The notes under the pieces are model-generated. The model was given only the letters and a program-made list of their open reading frames with translations. It was not told the DNA's origin and ran no database searches. This document shows positions 47,570-55,550 of a stretch of 64,000 bases of DNA, in pieces (within the stretch, counting starts at the first letter, position 1; the number at the start of each line of letters is the position of its first letter). This stretch comes from CBDANW01 sp965197825 (GTDB lineage Bacteria > Acidobacteriota > Vicinamibacteria > Marinacidobacterales > DATDRI01). The stretch covers positions 2,976,001 to 3,040,000 of the forward strand of contig CBDANW010000003.1 of the NCBI GenBank assembly GCA_965197825.1, read 5' to 3'. Made by a program: the position numbers and the translations under genes.

Positions 47570-48517
47570 ATGGGGCTCGAGCGGAAGGATCTACTCGGCA
47601 TCGAAGAGCTTTCCGCTGGTGAGATCCAGTTGATCCTGGATACCGCCTCCTCTTTCAAAGAGATCGCCGCGCGTCCCATCAAGAAGGTCCCGACCCTTCG
47701 CGGCCGAACGATCGTCAACCTCTTCTTCGAAACGAGCACGCGTACCCGGGCCTCGTTCGAGATCGCCGAAAAACGACTGTCCGCCGATACCATCAGCTTT
47801 GCGTCGGCGGGTAGCTCCGTCTCCAAGGGGGAGAGTCTGTTGGACACCGCCCGCACGCTGGCGGCCATGGCGCCTGACATCCTGGTCATGCGACATGCTT
47901 CTTCAGGCGCACCTCATTTCATTGCTCGCATGTGTCGATCGAAGGTGGTGAACGCCGGTGACGGAATGCATGAACATCCCACGCAGGCACTCTTGGACGC
48001 CTTCACCATTCGCGAGCGAAAGGGCGAGCTCGAGGGGCTCCGAATTGCGATCCTCGGGGATATTCTTCACAGTCGCGTGGCGCGCTCGAATCTGTGGCTG
48101 CTGGGCAAAGTGGGAGCCGAAGTGGTTCTCGCCGGACCTCCCACACTCATGCCCCCCGGAGTCGAACGCTTGGGCGCGCGAGTGGCTCGTACGGTGGACG
48201 AGGCGGTGGAGGGAGCGGACGTGGTCATGATGTTGCGCATCCAAACGGAGCGATTGTCTGGAAACGCTTTTCCCTCCGCACGCGAGTACTTTCGCCTCTT
48301 CGGGCTAACCCCTGCGCGACTCGCTCGGGCGCAATCGAACGCCATTCTCATGCACCCCGGCCCCATGAACCGGGGAGTGGAGATCGACTCCGCGCTTGCC
48401 GACGGACCCAACTCCGTGATTCTCGATCAGGTGGCGAACGGAGTCGCCATTCGCATGGCGGTCCTCTATCTTCTGGCCGGCGGGAGCAGCGAGGAGGAAA
48501 ATGCGCCTCCTCGTTAG
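47570..48517 (+). CDS. pyrB: Aspartate carbamoyltransferase catalytic subunit
   Basis: 315 residues with the carbamoyl-phosphate motif FFETSTRTRASFE (about 52-64), LVMRHASSGAPHF (HxxxGxP-type block), DGMHEHPTQALLDAFTIRE and MHPGPMNRGVEID. It joins carbamoyl phosphate and aspartate, the first committed step of pyrimidine synthesis. No pyrI regulatory subunit is seen. The gene starts three bases after pyrR and overlaps pyrC by 17. Confidence 0.96.
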   Translation: MGLERKDLLGIEELSAGEIQLILDTASSFKEIAARPIKKVPTLRGRTIVNLFFETSTRTRASFEIAEKRLSADTISFASAGSSVSKGESLLDTARTLAAMAPDILVMRHASSGAPHFIARMCRSKVVNAGDGMHEHPTQALLDAFTIRERKGELEGLRIAILGDILHSRVARSNLWLLGKVGAEVVLAGPPTLMPPGVERLGARVARTVDEAVEGADVVMMLRIQTERLSGNAFPSAREYFRLFGLTPARLARAQSNAILMHPGPMNRGVEIDSALADGPNSVILDQVANGVAIRMAVLYLLAGGSSEEENAPPR

Positions 48518-49817
48518 TAACGGCCACGTCATCGATCCCGTCTCCAAACTGGACGGGACCGGGGACGTCCTCGTGGAGGATGGCCGGATCGCCGCGGTGG
48601 GTCCGGGACTCGAGGCAAATGGCGCGAAGGTTCTGGATGCCAGCGGCCGCATCGTGGCCCCCGGCCTCATCGACATTCACGTCCACCTCCGTGAGCCGGG
48701 ATTCGAGTACAAGGAGACGATCGAGAGTGGTACCGCGGCGGCCGCCGCTGGAGGCTTCACCGCCGTCGTGGCCATGGCCAACACGTCGCCCGTCAACGAT
48801 ACGGCCGCCGTCACCGAGTTCATGCTGCGCCGAGCCGCAGAAGTAGGAAAGGTAACCGTCTACCCGGTCGGGGCGATTTCCAAGGGCCTCGAGGGAAAGC
48901 GGCTCACCGAGATCGGAGAGCTCGTCTCCGCGGGAGCGGTCGCGGTCTCGGATGACGGCCACCCGGTGGAAGACCCTCTTCTGATGCGGCGCGCGATGGA
49001 GTATGCGACTTTCTTCGACATCCCGATCATCGAGCACTGCGAGACCCCGGCACTTCATCCCGACGGAAGCATGCACGAAGGGTTCTGGTCGACCTCCCTC
49101 GGCTTGCGAGGGATCCCCTCCGCCTCGGAGGAAATCGCGGTATGGCGAAACGTAAGCCTTGCCGAGCTCACCGGAGCCCGACTTCACGTCGCCCACCTTT
49201 CTACCCGCGGCGCCCTCGAGGTGGTCCGGGAAGCCAAACGCAGGGGAATTCCGGTGACCTGCGAGGTGACTCCGCATCATCTACTCCTCACCGATGAAGC
49301 GGTACAAGGCTACGACACCAATACAAAGATGATGCCGCCGCTTCGCTCGGAGGAAGATAGGCAGGCTCTGCTGCAAGGCCTCGCCGACGGGACGGTCGAT
49401 GCCATCGCCACCGACCATGCCCCCCATCACGTCGACGACAAGTGCGTCGAATACGACAAGGCTGCCTTTGGGGTCGTTGGCTTGGAAACCGCCGTGTCGC
49501 TGTGTCTGGATCGGTTGGTGAAGAAGGAAATCATCACCTTGTCGCGGCTCGTGGAGCTGCTCTCCTCCGGACCGGCTCGTGCTCTCGGCCTTAACAAGCT
49601 CAACAAGATTAACAAGGGAAGTCTCGCGGTGGGTGCGGACGCCGACATTACGATTCTGGACCCAAAGCGACAAGTCACCGTGCAACCGGAGTCGTTTCAA
49701 TCCAAGGGACGCAATACCCCGTTCAAGGGCCTGGAGCTCCTGGGCGGCCCGGTTACCACAATCGTCGGCGGCCGCATCGCTTGGCAAGCCTCCTCCGAAA
49801 GGACCCATGCGGGCTGA
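48501..49817 (+). CDS. pyrC: Dihydroorotase (type I, PyrC/AllB group)
   Basis: 438 residues. Zinc ligands are in DIHVHLREPGFEYKETIESG (HxH), VSDDGHPVED, IIEHCE and HVAHLS; the catalytic Asp is in DAIATDHAPHHVDDK. The position after pyrB and the length mark it as the class I dihydroorotase that often associates with PyrB. It cyclises carbamoyl-aspartate to dihydroorotate. Its last 11 bases overlap the next gene. Confidence 0.95.
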   Translation: MRLLVSNGHVIDPVSKLDGTGDVLVEDGRIAAVGPGLEANGAKVLDASGRIVAPGLIDIHVHLREPGFEYKETIESGTAAAAAGGFTAVVAMANTSPVNDTAAVTEFMLRRAAEVGKVTVYPVGAISKGLEGKRLTEIGELVSAGAVAVSDDGHPVEDPLLMRRAMEYATFFDIPIIEHCETPALHPDGSMHEGFWSTSLGLRGIPSASEEIAVWRNVSLAELTGARLHVAHLSTRGALEVVREAKRRGIPVTCEVTPHHLLLTDEAVQGYDTNTKMMPPLRSEEDRQALLQGLADGTVDAIATDHAPHHVDDKCVEYDKAAFGVVGLETAVSLCLDRLVKKEIITLSRLVELLSSGPARALGLNKLNKINKGSLAVGADADITILDPKRQVTVQPESFQSKGRNTPFKGLELLGGPVTTIVGGRIAWQASSERTHAG

Positions 49818-50691
49818 TAAGCTGACGCAATGGCGCGCCGGGTTGGAGACTCTGTGCGCTCGCTACGGCGCGCGCTTCCTATCCTCCGACCCGCTCGAGT
49901 TTCCGCGACGGTTCGATCGCAGCGAGGATCGAGAAATCGTTGGACTGGTCGCCTCGAGTCTCGCGTACGGCAACGTCACGACGATCCGGGCCAGCGTCGA
50001 GCGCGTCCTCGCTCGCATAGGTCCGCGCCCGGGAGCGTTTGTACGGTCCATCGAGCCGCACCATGAGTTGGACCGCTTTCTGGATTTCCGTCATCGCTGG
50101 AGTACCGGAAGAGACGTCGTCTGCTTGCTGTATTTCGTGCGGCAGATGATCGAACGGTTCGGTTCCGTCGGCGCCTTCTTCCGCGAAGTCTACGACCCCT
50201 CGGAAGAAGGCATCGGAACGTCTCTAGCGCGTTTTTCGGAAGGCGCGTTGGCCCTCGATCACGGGGGACTGTACGGATTGGGGGAGCTTCCTCGCTCGGC
50301 CGGCGTGCGCTACTTCTTCCCCAGCCCGAAGACGGGCAGCGCCTGCAAGCGCCTCAACATGTTCCTAAGGTGGATGGTCCGGCCCGACGACGGGGTCGAT
50401 CTGGGGCTATGGGAGTTCGTTTCTCCGTCCCGACTGGTGATTCCGCTCGACACACACATTGCCCGTATCGGACTTCATCTCGGCTGGGCGCGGCGCAAGA
50501 CGCCGGACTGGAAAATGGCGCTGGAGATAACCCGCTGGCTGGCCCGGCTCGATCCCGAAGACCCGGTCAAATACGACTTCGTCCTGTCTCGCATGGGTAT
50601 TCTCAAACGTTGTCCTCGCCACCCGCGCCCTCTCCACTGCGACCTGTGCGAGTTGAAACGCGCTCTTCGGCTCCGGAAACGAGCGGCCTAA
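49807..50691 (+). CDS. TIGR02757 (DUF2400) family protein
   Basis: 294 residues from ATG 49807 (MRADKLTQWRAGLETLCARY). Family blocks are DREIVGLVASSLAYGNVTTI, RYFFPSPKTGSACKRLNMFL, LRWMVRPDDGVDLGLW, PLDTHIARIGLHLGWARRKT and DFVLSRMGIL, with a closing Cys-rich CPRHPRPLHCDLCELKR. The function is unknown; the helix-hairpin-helix-like ending recalls DNA glycosylases, which is inference. Translational overlap with pyrC suggests co-expression. Confidence 0.9.
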   Translation: MRADKLTQWRAGLETLCARYGARFLSSDPLEFPRRFDRSEDREIVGLVASSLAYGNVTTIRASVERVLARIGPRPGAFVRSIEPHHELDRFLDFRHRWSTGRDVVCLLYFVRQMIERFGSVGAFFREVYDPSEEGIGTSLARFSEGALALDHGGLYGLGELPRSAGVRYFFPSPKTGSACKRLNMFLRWMVRPDDGVDLGLWEFVSPSRLVIPLDTHIARIGLHLGWARRKTPDWKMALEITRWLARLDPEDPVKYDFVLSRMGILKRCPRHPRPLHCDLCELKRALRLRKRAA

Positions 50692-50721
50692 CAAGCCTAA
50701 GAGGGGACCAGCGAAAGAGTC

Positions 50722-50925
50722 GTGAACGACTGCTGTTTGAAGGAAGCGAAGCTTCATCTCGACAAGCATCGCGACGTTGCCACCTGTGACGACTGTGGAG
50801 CCCTCCTGCTGGCATACGGGAATGACCTAGATTTCCGCAGCACGGTAGCCGAACTCGAAGGACGCGGCCTCGACTACGAAACCGAACGCGTTGGAAAGCT
50901 CTATATCGTCGCTAAACCTTCGTAG
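50722..50925 (+). CDS. Small cysteine-containing protein, unknown function
   Basis: 67 residues from a GTG (reading MNDCCLKEAKLHLDKHRDVA). Two cysteines near the start and CDDCG at 22-26 could bind a metal. The rest is a short alpha/beta segment (DFRSTVAELEGRGLDYETER, VGKLYIVAKPS). It sits between the TIGR02757 gene and the hydrolase on the same strand, seven bases before the latter. I do not recognise a family. Confidence 0.55.
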   Translation: MNDCCLKEAKLHLDKHRDVATCDDCGALLLAYGNDLDFRSTVAELEGRGLDYETERVGKLYIVAKPS

Positions 50926-50932
50926 CAGGCCG

Positions 50933-52069
50933 ATGAAAAACAAGACCAGCCGCAGCCGTGAGCTAATGCGCGGTCGCGAAGTCGACAGGGCATCCGGCTT
51001 GGGGGTGTCCGCCTTCGTCGGTGCTCCGAACGAAGAGAACTTCGGCGGACCAGCCGAAGCTTCCAGCGAAGGCTGGGGGCCCTGCGGCACTGATGCAAGT
51101 AATGACTCCTTCCGTCCCTTTCCCCTCCTGACCGGCGGCCATCGGCAAACGCTGGCCGGCCATCTTGCGCGCAGACATCTGAGCTGGCGGGGGTCCGTCG
51201 AGGATGCCGTCGTGAGCGCTCCCGGCGAAATTAAACTCCTCCTCCGCATCAGCTGGCAGAATGGAACACGGGCGGATCGTCCGGCCGTGATTTTGGTACA
51301 CGGCCTGGAAGGATGCGACGCCTCCGGCTATGTTCTCAGCACGGGAGAGCTCGCGTACCGTGCCGGCTGCCACGTGATCCGTATGGATCTACGTGGCTGT
51401 GGCGACGCGCCCCGCCTGTGCCCGGTCTTCTACAACGCCGGTGTCAGCCAAGACTTGCTTGCAGTGATGCAGTGGGTGTCCGCCCAGGTGCGACAAGTCG
51501 CGGTGGTGGGGTTCTCGCTCGGGGCGAATCTAGCACTGGTAACGCTGGCACGTCACCGGGAGGCGATCCCCGATCCGGTGGCGGCGGTGGCGGCGGTTTC
51601 CCCGCCGCTCGATCTGGCTGCGGCGGCCGACGCGCTGGACCGGCCGAGCAACTACGTTTACCGAAGATATTTCCTCGAGCGCCTGCGCGCTTCCTATCGA
51701 CAGCGCCAGAGTCTGCGACCGGATCTCTACGCGCTCGACGCGGAAAGAAACTGCCGCGGTCTTTGGGAGTATGACGAGCTCATCACCGCCCGCTATGGGG
51801 GCTATCGCGGGGCGCGAGACTATTACGAACAGTCGAGCGCGGGGCCGCTCCTGACCGATATCGACCGTCCGGCCCTGATACTTTCCGCTCGGGATGATCC
51901 ACTCATTCCGTCTCGCTCTATCACCCGTTGGCCGCTCGCGCCAGAAGTCCGCCTGGAGCTCAGCGAGACCGGCGGCCATGTGGGTTTTTTCGGACAGTCG
52001 CGCGCAAAGGGCAAGTTCTGGGCGGCGGATCGCACGGTGGGGTTCGTGATCGAGCGCCTCGGTTTGTGA
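50933..52069 (+). CDS. Alpha/beta hydrolase, YheT-like
   Basis: 378 residues from ATG 50933 (ATG 50966 is possible; the first 60 residues are not conserved). YheT features are FRPFPLLTGGHRQTLAGHL near the start, VILVHGLEGCDASGYVL, MDLRGCGDA, the nucleophile elbow VVGFSLGANLALV, the acid in LSARDDPLIP and the His in TGGHVGFFG. These are cytoplasmic esterases of unclear physiological substrate. Confidence 0.88.
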   Translation: MKNKTSRSRELMRGREVDRASGLGVSAFVGAPNEENFGGPAEASSEGWGPCGTDASNDSFRPFPLLTGGHRQTLAGHLARRHLSWRGSVEDAVVSAPGEIKLLLRISWQNGTRADRPAVILVHGLEGCDASGYVLSTGELAYRAGCHVIRMDLRGCGDAPRLCPVFYNAGVSQDLLAVMQWVSAQVRQVAVVGFSLGANLALVTLARHREAIPDPVAAVAAVSPPLDLAAAADALDRPSNYVYRRYFLERLRASYRQRQSLRPDLYALDAERNCRGLWEYDELITARYGGYRGARDYYEQSSAGPLLTDIDRPALILSARDDPLIPSRSITRWPLAPEVRLELSETGGHVGFFGQSRAKGKFWAADRTVGFVIERLGL

Positions 52070-52156
52070 CCATAGAATCAGTTATCGCGGCGCAGACCGC
52101 AAGACAGGAGATCAGTAAGATTCCTTATTGACTAGAATCTTCGTTCGGACGGCTTC

Positions 52157-52327
52157 TTATACGCTGCCTGGGGGAGGCGGCAAAGGCGCCCGCAATGAAT
52201 GCAGCGCGGTTTGACCCTGCTGCTTTGGTGACGATACTTTGCGTCGCTGAGCGGCTTTTTCCATGATGGCTTTGCGGCGCGCGGCTAGAAATTCTCGAGA
52301 CTCGTGCCTGCGGGTTTTCTCCCCCAT
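52157..52327 (-). CDS. Small basic protein of 56 residues, unknown function
   Basis: The minus-strand frame from ATG 52327 reads MGEKTRRHESREFLAARRKA, IMEKAAQRRKVSSPKQQG and ends LRAPLPPPPGSV. A perfect AGGAGG (52334-52339) lies six bases before the ATG and a sigma70-type promoter (52385-52414) lies upstream, so it is very likely expressed despite its size. The product is strongly basic and helical in its first half with a Pro-rich end; no family is recognised. It is isolated between the hydrolase and the tolC-like gene. Confidence 0.65.
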   Translation of the reverse strand: MGEKTRRHESREFLAARRKAIMEKAAQRRKVSSPKQQGQTALHSLRAPLPPPPGSV

Positions 52328-52384
52328 ATGATTCCTCCTAGGCGGGTCCTGGGTGATGACAAGGATGCTAGTAAGGACTCAATA

Positions 52385-52414
52385 ACTTTAAGCCGTCGAC
52401 ACAGCATCTGTCAA
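52385..52414 (-). promoter_or_regulatory. Promoter of the 56-residue gene
   Basis: On the minus strand a perfect TTGACA (52409-52414) is followed after 18 bases by TAAAGT (52385-52390). The predicted transcript starts near 52378, about 50 bases before the ATG at 52327. It lies just after the stop of the upstream tolC-like gene. Confidence 0.6.
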
Positions 52415-52439
52415 GTTTCCATTCGCAGGAAACCTGGCG

Positions 52440-54017
52440 TTACCGCACGTCGATTTGTTGCTCGTCCAAGATGGTTCCGGTGACGCGTCGGTAAGCGACG
52501 ATGGATTTGTTGTAATCGATGACCGCTTGCAGCTCGTTACCGGCAGCGGTCGCGAGATCGCGCTGCGCCTGAACGATGAGGAAGCTCGTGGACATGCCGA
52601 CTTCGAACTTCCTCTCCTCTGCCTCCAGCCTTTCCTGCGACAGCTCCCGCGCAGCGCGAGTCGCTTCGATCCGCTTACGGTTGCTTTGAATCAGCCGCGC
52701 CGTGACACGAACCTGTTGGGCGATGAGGAGCTCCTGGTTCTCCACGATCGCGCGCTGGCGTCGATAGTCCACCTGAGCTTGAGCATGAGCCGCGTCCGCT
52801 GTGCTGTTTCCCAGAGGATACGAAAGATTCAACCCGAGCGACCAGTCGCGGAACTCATTGTCAAAGAGTTGGCTCAAGGCGTCGTTGTAGCCGCCGGGAA
52901 TCTCCGACGTGATCTCGCCGCCGAATCCCTCCCTGAAGATCCGGTGTCCCCCCAGGCCGTTCACGGTATAGGAACCGACGAGGTCGACGCGAGGCTGCAT
53001 CTGGTTCCTGGTATAGCGAACGTTGAAGTTGCGCGTGTCGAGCTCCACCCGGGAACCCGAAAGCGTGGGGCGTCGGGCCAACGCGGTCCGCACCGCGTCG
53101 TCGAGATCGATTTCGACCTCGTCGAGCTGCGGGGCATCGACCGGCCGGATCTCGACGTCCCAGAAATTCAGAGTCTCCGGGTCATTGATGAGGAGCCTCA
53201 CTCTATCCGCGTTCCGTTCGACAGCCTCCTCCGCAACGATCACCTCGCTCTCCCGGGCGGCAACTTCGGCTTGCGCCTCCAGAACATCGATGGGCGCCAT
53301 GGTGCCGACCTGGACTTGAATGCGGTTGTTCCGAAGAAGGTCCGTCGCGAGCTCTAGATATCTATGTCGCACGTCGAGATCTCGGATGCTGTAGACCCAG
53401 TCCCAGTAAGCCAGCTCCACGTCGGAGACGAGATCCATCACTTGCGACTCGAAGTCGTGACGGGCGACGCGCTCCCCGTTCTGGGCGACGATCACGCGCT
53501 GCTTGAGCAAGTTCAGCTGGCGATTCGCGAGTAATGGCTGCGTGATGGATGCACTGGCCGCGGAGTCGTAACGGGGATTGACCGAAGTAAACGTGTTGTT
53601 GGTGCTGATCCGGCGATTGTCGAACGCGATGAAGTAACTACCGCCCGTGGGCAGCTCTTGTTGCCAGGAAATGTTGTAGGCGGCGGAGACGTTACTCAAC
53701 GTCTGCGCACCGCTCAGCTGACTGGTTCCCGGGGTTCGGCTGCTCAGATTGTTGAAGTTTGCGACGAAGAGGGGGTTGTAGGCACCTTGGGCCTGTCCAA
53801 CGAATTCACCCTGGGCCTGGTAGCCGAGGCGGGCGATGACGACATCCAGATTGTTCTCGAGGGCCATCTCGATGGCCAGCCCCATGGTGAGCTCGAGCGG
53901 CGCCGGTGGGTCTTGACTCGTCGTCGCGTCGGGCGTGGCCTGGTCTTGCGCCTGTACGGGTGGGATGGCAAGGAGCATGGTGAGAGCAACGCTAAGGTGT
54001 AATGTTTTCATCCACAT
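52440..54017 (-). CDS. TolC-family outer membrane efflux protein
   Basis: 525 residues from ATG 54017, preceded by GAGGAAG. A signal peptide (MKTLHLSVALTMLLAIPPVQA) precedes two OEP repeats: the first with LTMGLAIEMALENNLDVVIA, the second with LDDAVRTALARRPTLSGSRV. Long helical stretches (VEELEAQ-type helices, AARESEVIVAEEAVERNADR; RVTARLIQSNRKRIEATRAA) form the tunnel. It would form a trimeric outer-membrane duct for an efflux or secretion system whose inner-membrane parts are not in this window. It is divergent from pyrE. Confidence 0.9.
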   Translation of the reverse strand: MWMKTLHLSVALTMLLAIPPVQAQDQATPDATTSQDPPAPLELTMGLAIEMALENNLDVVIARLGYQAQGEFVGQAQGAYNPLFVANFNNLSSRTPGTSQLSGAQTLSNVSAAYNISWQQELPTGGSYFIAFDNRRISTNNTFTSVNPRYDSAASASITQPLLANRQLNLLKQRVIVAQNGERVARHDFESQVMDLVSDVELAYWDWVYSIRDLDVRHRYLELATDLLRNNRIQVQVGTMAPIDVLEAQAEVAARESEVIVAEEAVERNADRVRLLINDPETLNFWDVEIRPVDAPQLDEVEIDLDDAVRTALARRPTLSGSRVELDTRNFNVRYTRNQMQPRVDLVGSYTVNGLGGHRIFREGFGGEITSEIPGGYNDALSQLFDNEFRDWSLGLNLSYPLGNSTADAAHAQAQVDYRRQRAIVENQELLIAQQVRVTARLIQSNRKRIEATRAARELSQERLEAEERKFEVGMSTSFLIVQAQRDLATAAGNELQAVIDYNKSIVAYRRVTGTILDEQQIDVR

Positions 54018-54183
54018 CGTCTTGCTTCCTCTTGAATACAAATGGTTTATTTGCAAGAAACCCCGTTGGGGCACCCTATGGTTCATACGCTTCCAACAGT
54101 GCGTTTGTTTCAGGCCATTCTAGTACGGATGGCTCACCGCCGCAGGTCTTTCATTTGAAACGCCCAGTTGGTAGGCTCTGGCC

Positions 54184-54789
54184 ATGTCACCCGAGGAGTT
54201 CCTGGATCTTGCCCGCGACCGAGGAGCGCTATTAGAAGGTCACTTCATTCTTTCTTCGGGACTCCACAGCCCGCGTTACTTCCAGTGCGCTCGCCTCCTG
54301 GCGCACCCGGACGTGGCCACGAAGGTGGGGGCCGCCTTGGGAAAGCAAGCGGCCAAGCTCGGTGTGGAAGTCACCATCGCGCCGGCCTTGGGAGGCATCC
54401 TGGTGGCACACGAAGTCGCGCGGGCCCTGGGGGTCCGCGCTCTCTTCGCGGAGCGGGACCCCACCTCGGGCAAGCTCACGCTCCGCCGCGGTTTCGAGGT
54501 CGAGCCAAACGAGAAGGCTCTCGTGCTGGAAGATGTCGTGACCACCGGCCGATCGTTACACGAGACTATGAGCGTCGTGCGATCGCACGGTGGGAAGGTC
54601 GTTGCAACGGCCGCCATCGTCGATCGCAGCAAAGAGCAAGTAAACTCGGCAGGCGAAGACGAGGTGCCGTTCTTTTCTCTGGCTCGACTAGATTTTCCGA
54701 CCTATCAACCGTCTAGCTGCCCTCTCTGCCGAGAAGGTTCCGCGGCGGTGAAGCCGGGGAGCCGCACGCAAGAGAAGAAGTCGGTTTGA
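54184..54789 (+). CDS. pyrE: Orotate phosphoribosyltransferase
   Basis: 201 residues: LEGHFILSSGLHSPRYFQCA (substrate strand), ALGGILVAHEVARALG, FAERDPTSGKLTLRRGF and the PRPP loop ALVLEDVVTTGRSLHETMSV. It converts orotate to OMP, two steps after PyrC. A Cys pair near the end (CPLCREG) is found in one subgroup of PyrE. It is followed by truA after 19 bases. Confidence 0.95.
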   Translation: MSPEEFLDLARDRGALLEGHFILSSGLHSPRYFQCARLLAHPDVATKVGAALGKQAAKLGVEVTIAPALGGILVAHEVARALGVRALFAERDPTSGKLTLRRGFEVEPNEKALVLEDVVTTGRSLHETMSVVRSHGGKVVATAAIVDRSKEQVNSAGEDEVPFFSLARLDFPTYQPSSCPLCREGSAAVKPGSRTQEKKSV

Positions 54790-54808
54790 GAGGACGTTCC
54801 CTCGATCC

Positions 54809-55543
54809 ATGACTCTTCATCGAATGACACTCGCCTATGACGGTACCGACTACCTCGGCTGGCAGCTGCAGCCTCAGGGCGTCACGATTCAGTCCCGGCT
54901 GCAGGAGGCGCTCGCCAACATGGCGGGAGAACCGATCACCGTGGTGGGGGCGGGGCGGACCGATGCCGGCGTGCATGCACACGGACAGGTCGCGCACTTC
55001 GAGCTCCCGACACCCGTTCCACCATCTGGGCTCCTAAAGGGTTTGAACTCGATGCTTCCCGAGGACATTCGCATTCTGGATGTGGAGCCGACCCCGTCGG
55101 ACTTTCACGCGCGTTACAGCGCGCGCTCGAAGACGTATCGTTACTACTTCGATCTCGCTCCGGTCGCCTCTCCTTTTCGCAGTCGCTACACGCTTCACCA
55201 TCCCTACCCACTCGATCTCGAAGCTGCATGCAAATCGGCAGAGCGGTTCGTCGGCCGTCACGACTTCGAGTCGTTTCGGGCTTCCTCGTGTGAAGCGAAG
55301 ACCTCGGAAAGAGAATGCAGCGTCTCGCGCTTCTCGGAGGAAGGAAGCGAGCTGGTCTACGAAATAGCGGCCAACGGATTTCTACATCATATGGTGAGGA
55401 ACATCGTGGGCACGCTGCTCGAAGTGGGTCGCGGGAAGAAGTCTCCCGACGACATCGATAGGCTCTTTGAAGTAAAGGACCGAAAGCAGGCCGGACCGAC
55501 GGCGCCGGCCCGCGGTCTTCATCTGATCCGCGTCCACTATTAG
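54809..55543 (+). CDS. truA: tRNA pseudouridine(38-40) synthase
   Basis: 244 residues: LAYDGTDYLGWQLQPQG, VVGAGRTDAGVHAHGQVAHF (catalytic Asp in RTDAGVHA), FHARYSARSKTYRYYF and NGFLHHMVRNIVGTLLEVGR. TruA modifies the anticodon stem-loop of many tRNAs. A second ATG at 54824 is a possible start. It is seven bases upstream of uvrA. Confidence 0.95.
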   Translation: MTLHRMTLAYDGTDYLGWQLQPQGVTIQSRLQEALANMAGEPITVVGAGRTDAGVHAHGQVAHFELPTPVPPSGLLKGLNSMLPEDIRILDVEPTPSDFHARYSARSKTYRYYFDLAPVASPFRSRYTLHHPYPLDLEAACKSAERFVGRHDFESFRASSCEAKTSERECSVSRFSEEGSELVYEIAANGFLHHMVRNIVGTLLEVGRGKKSPDDIDRLFEVKDRKQAGPTAPARGLHLIRVHY

Positions 55544-55550
55544 CGTCGGG

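Noticed and set aside
48348..49280. 310-codon minus-strand frame
   Set aside because: Complement of pyrB/pyrC; no recognisable protein features.
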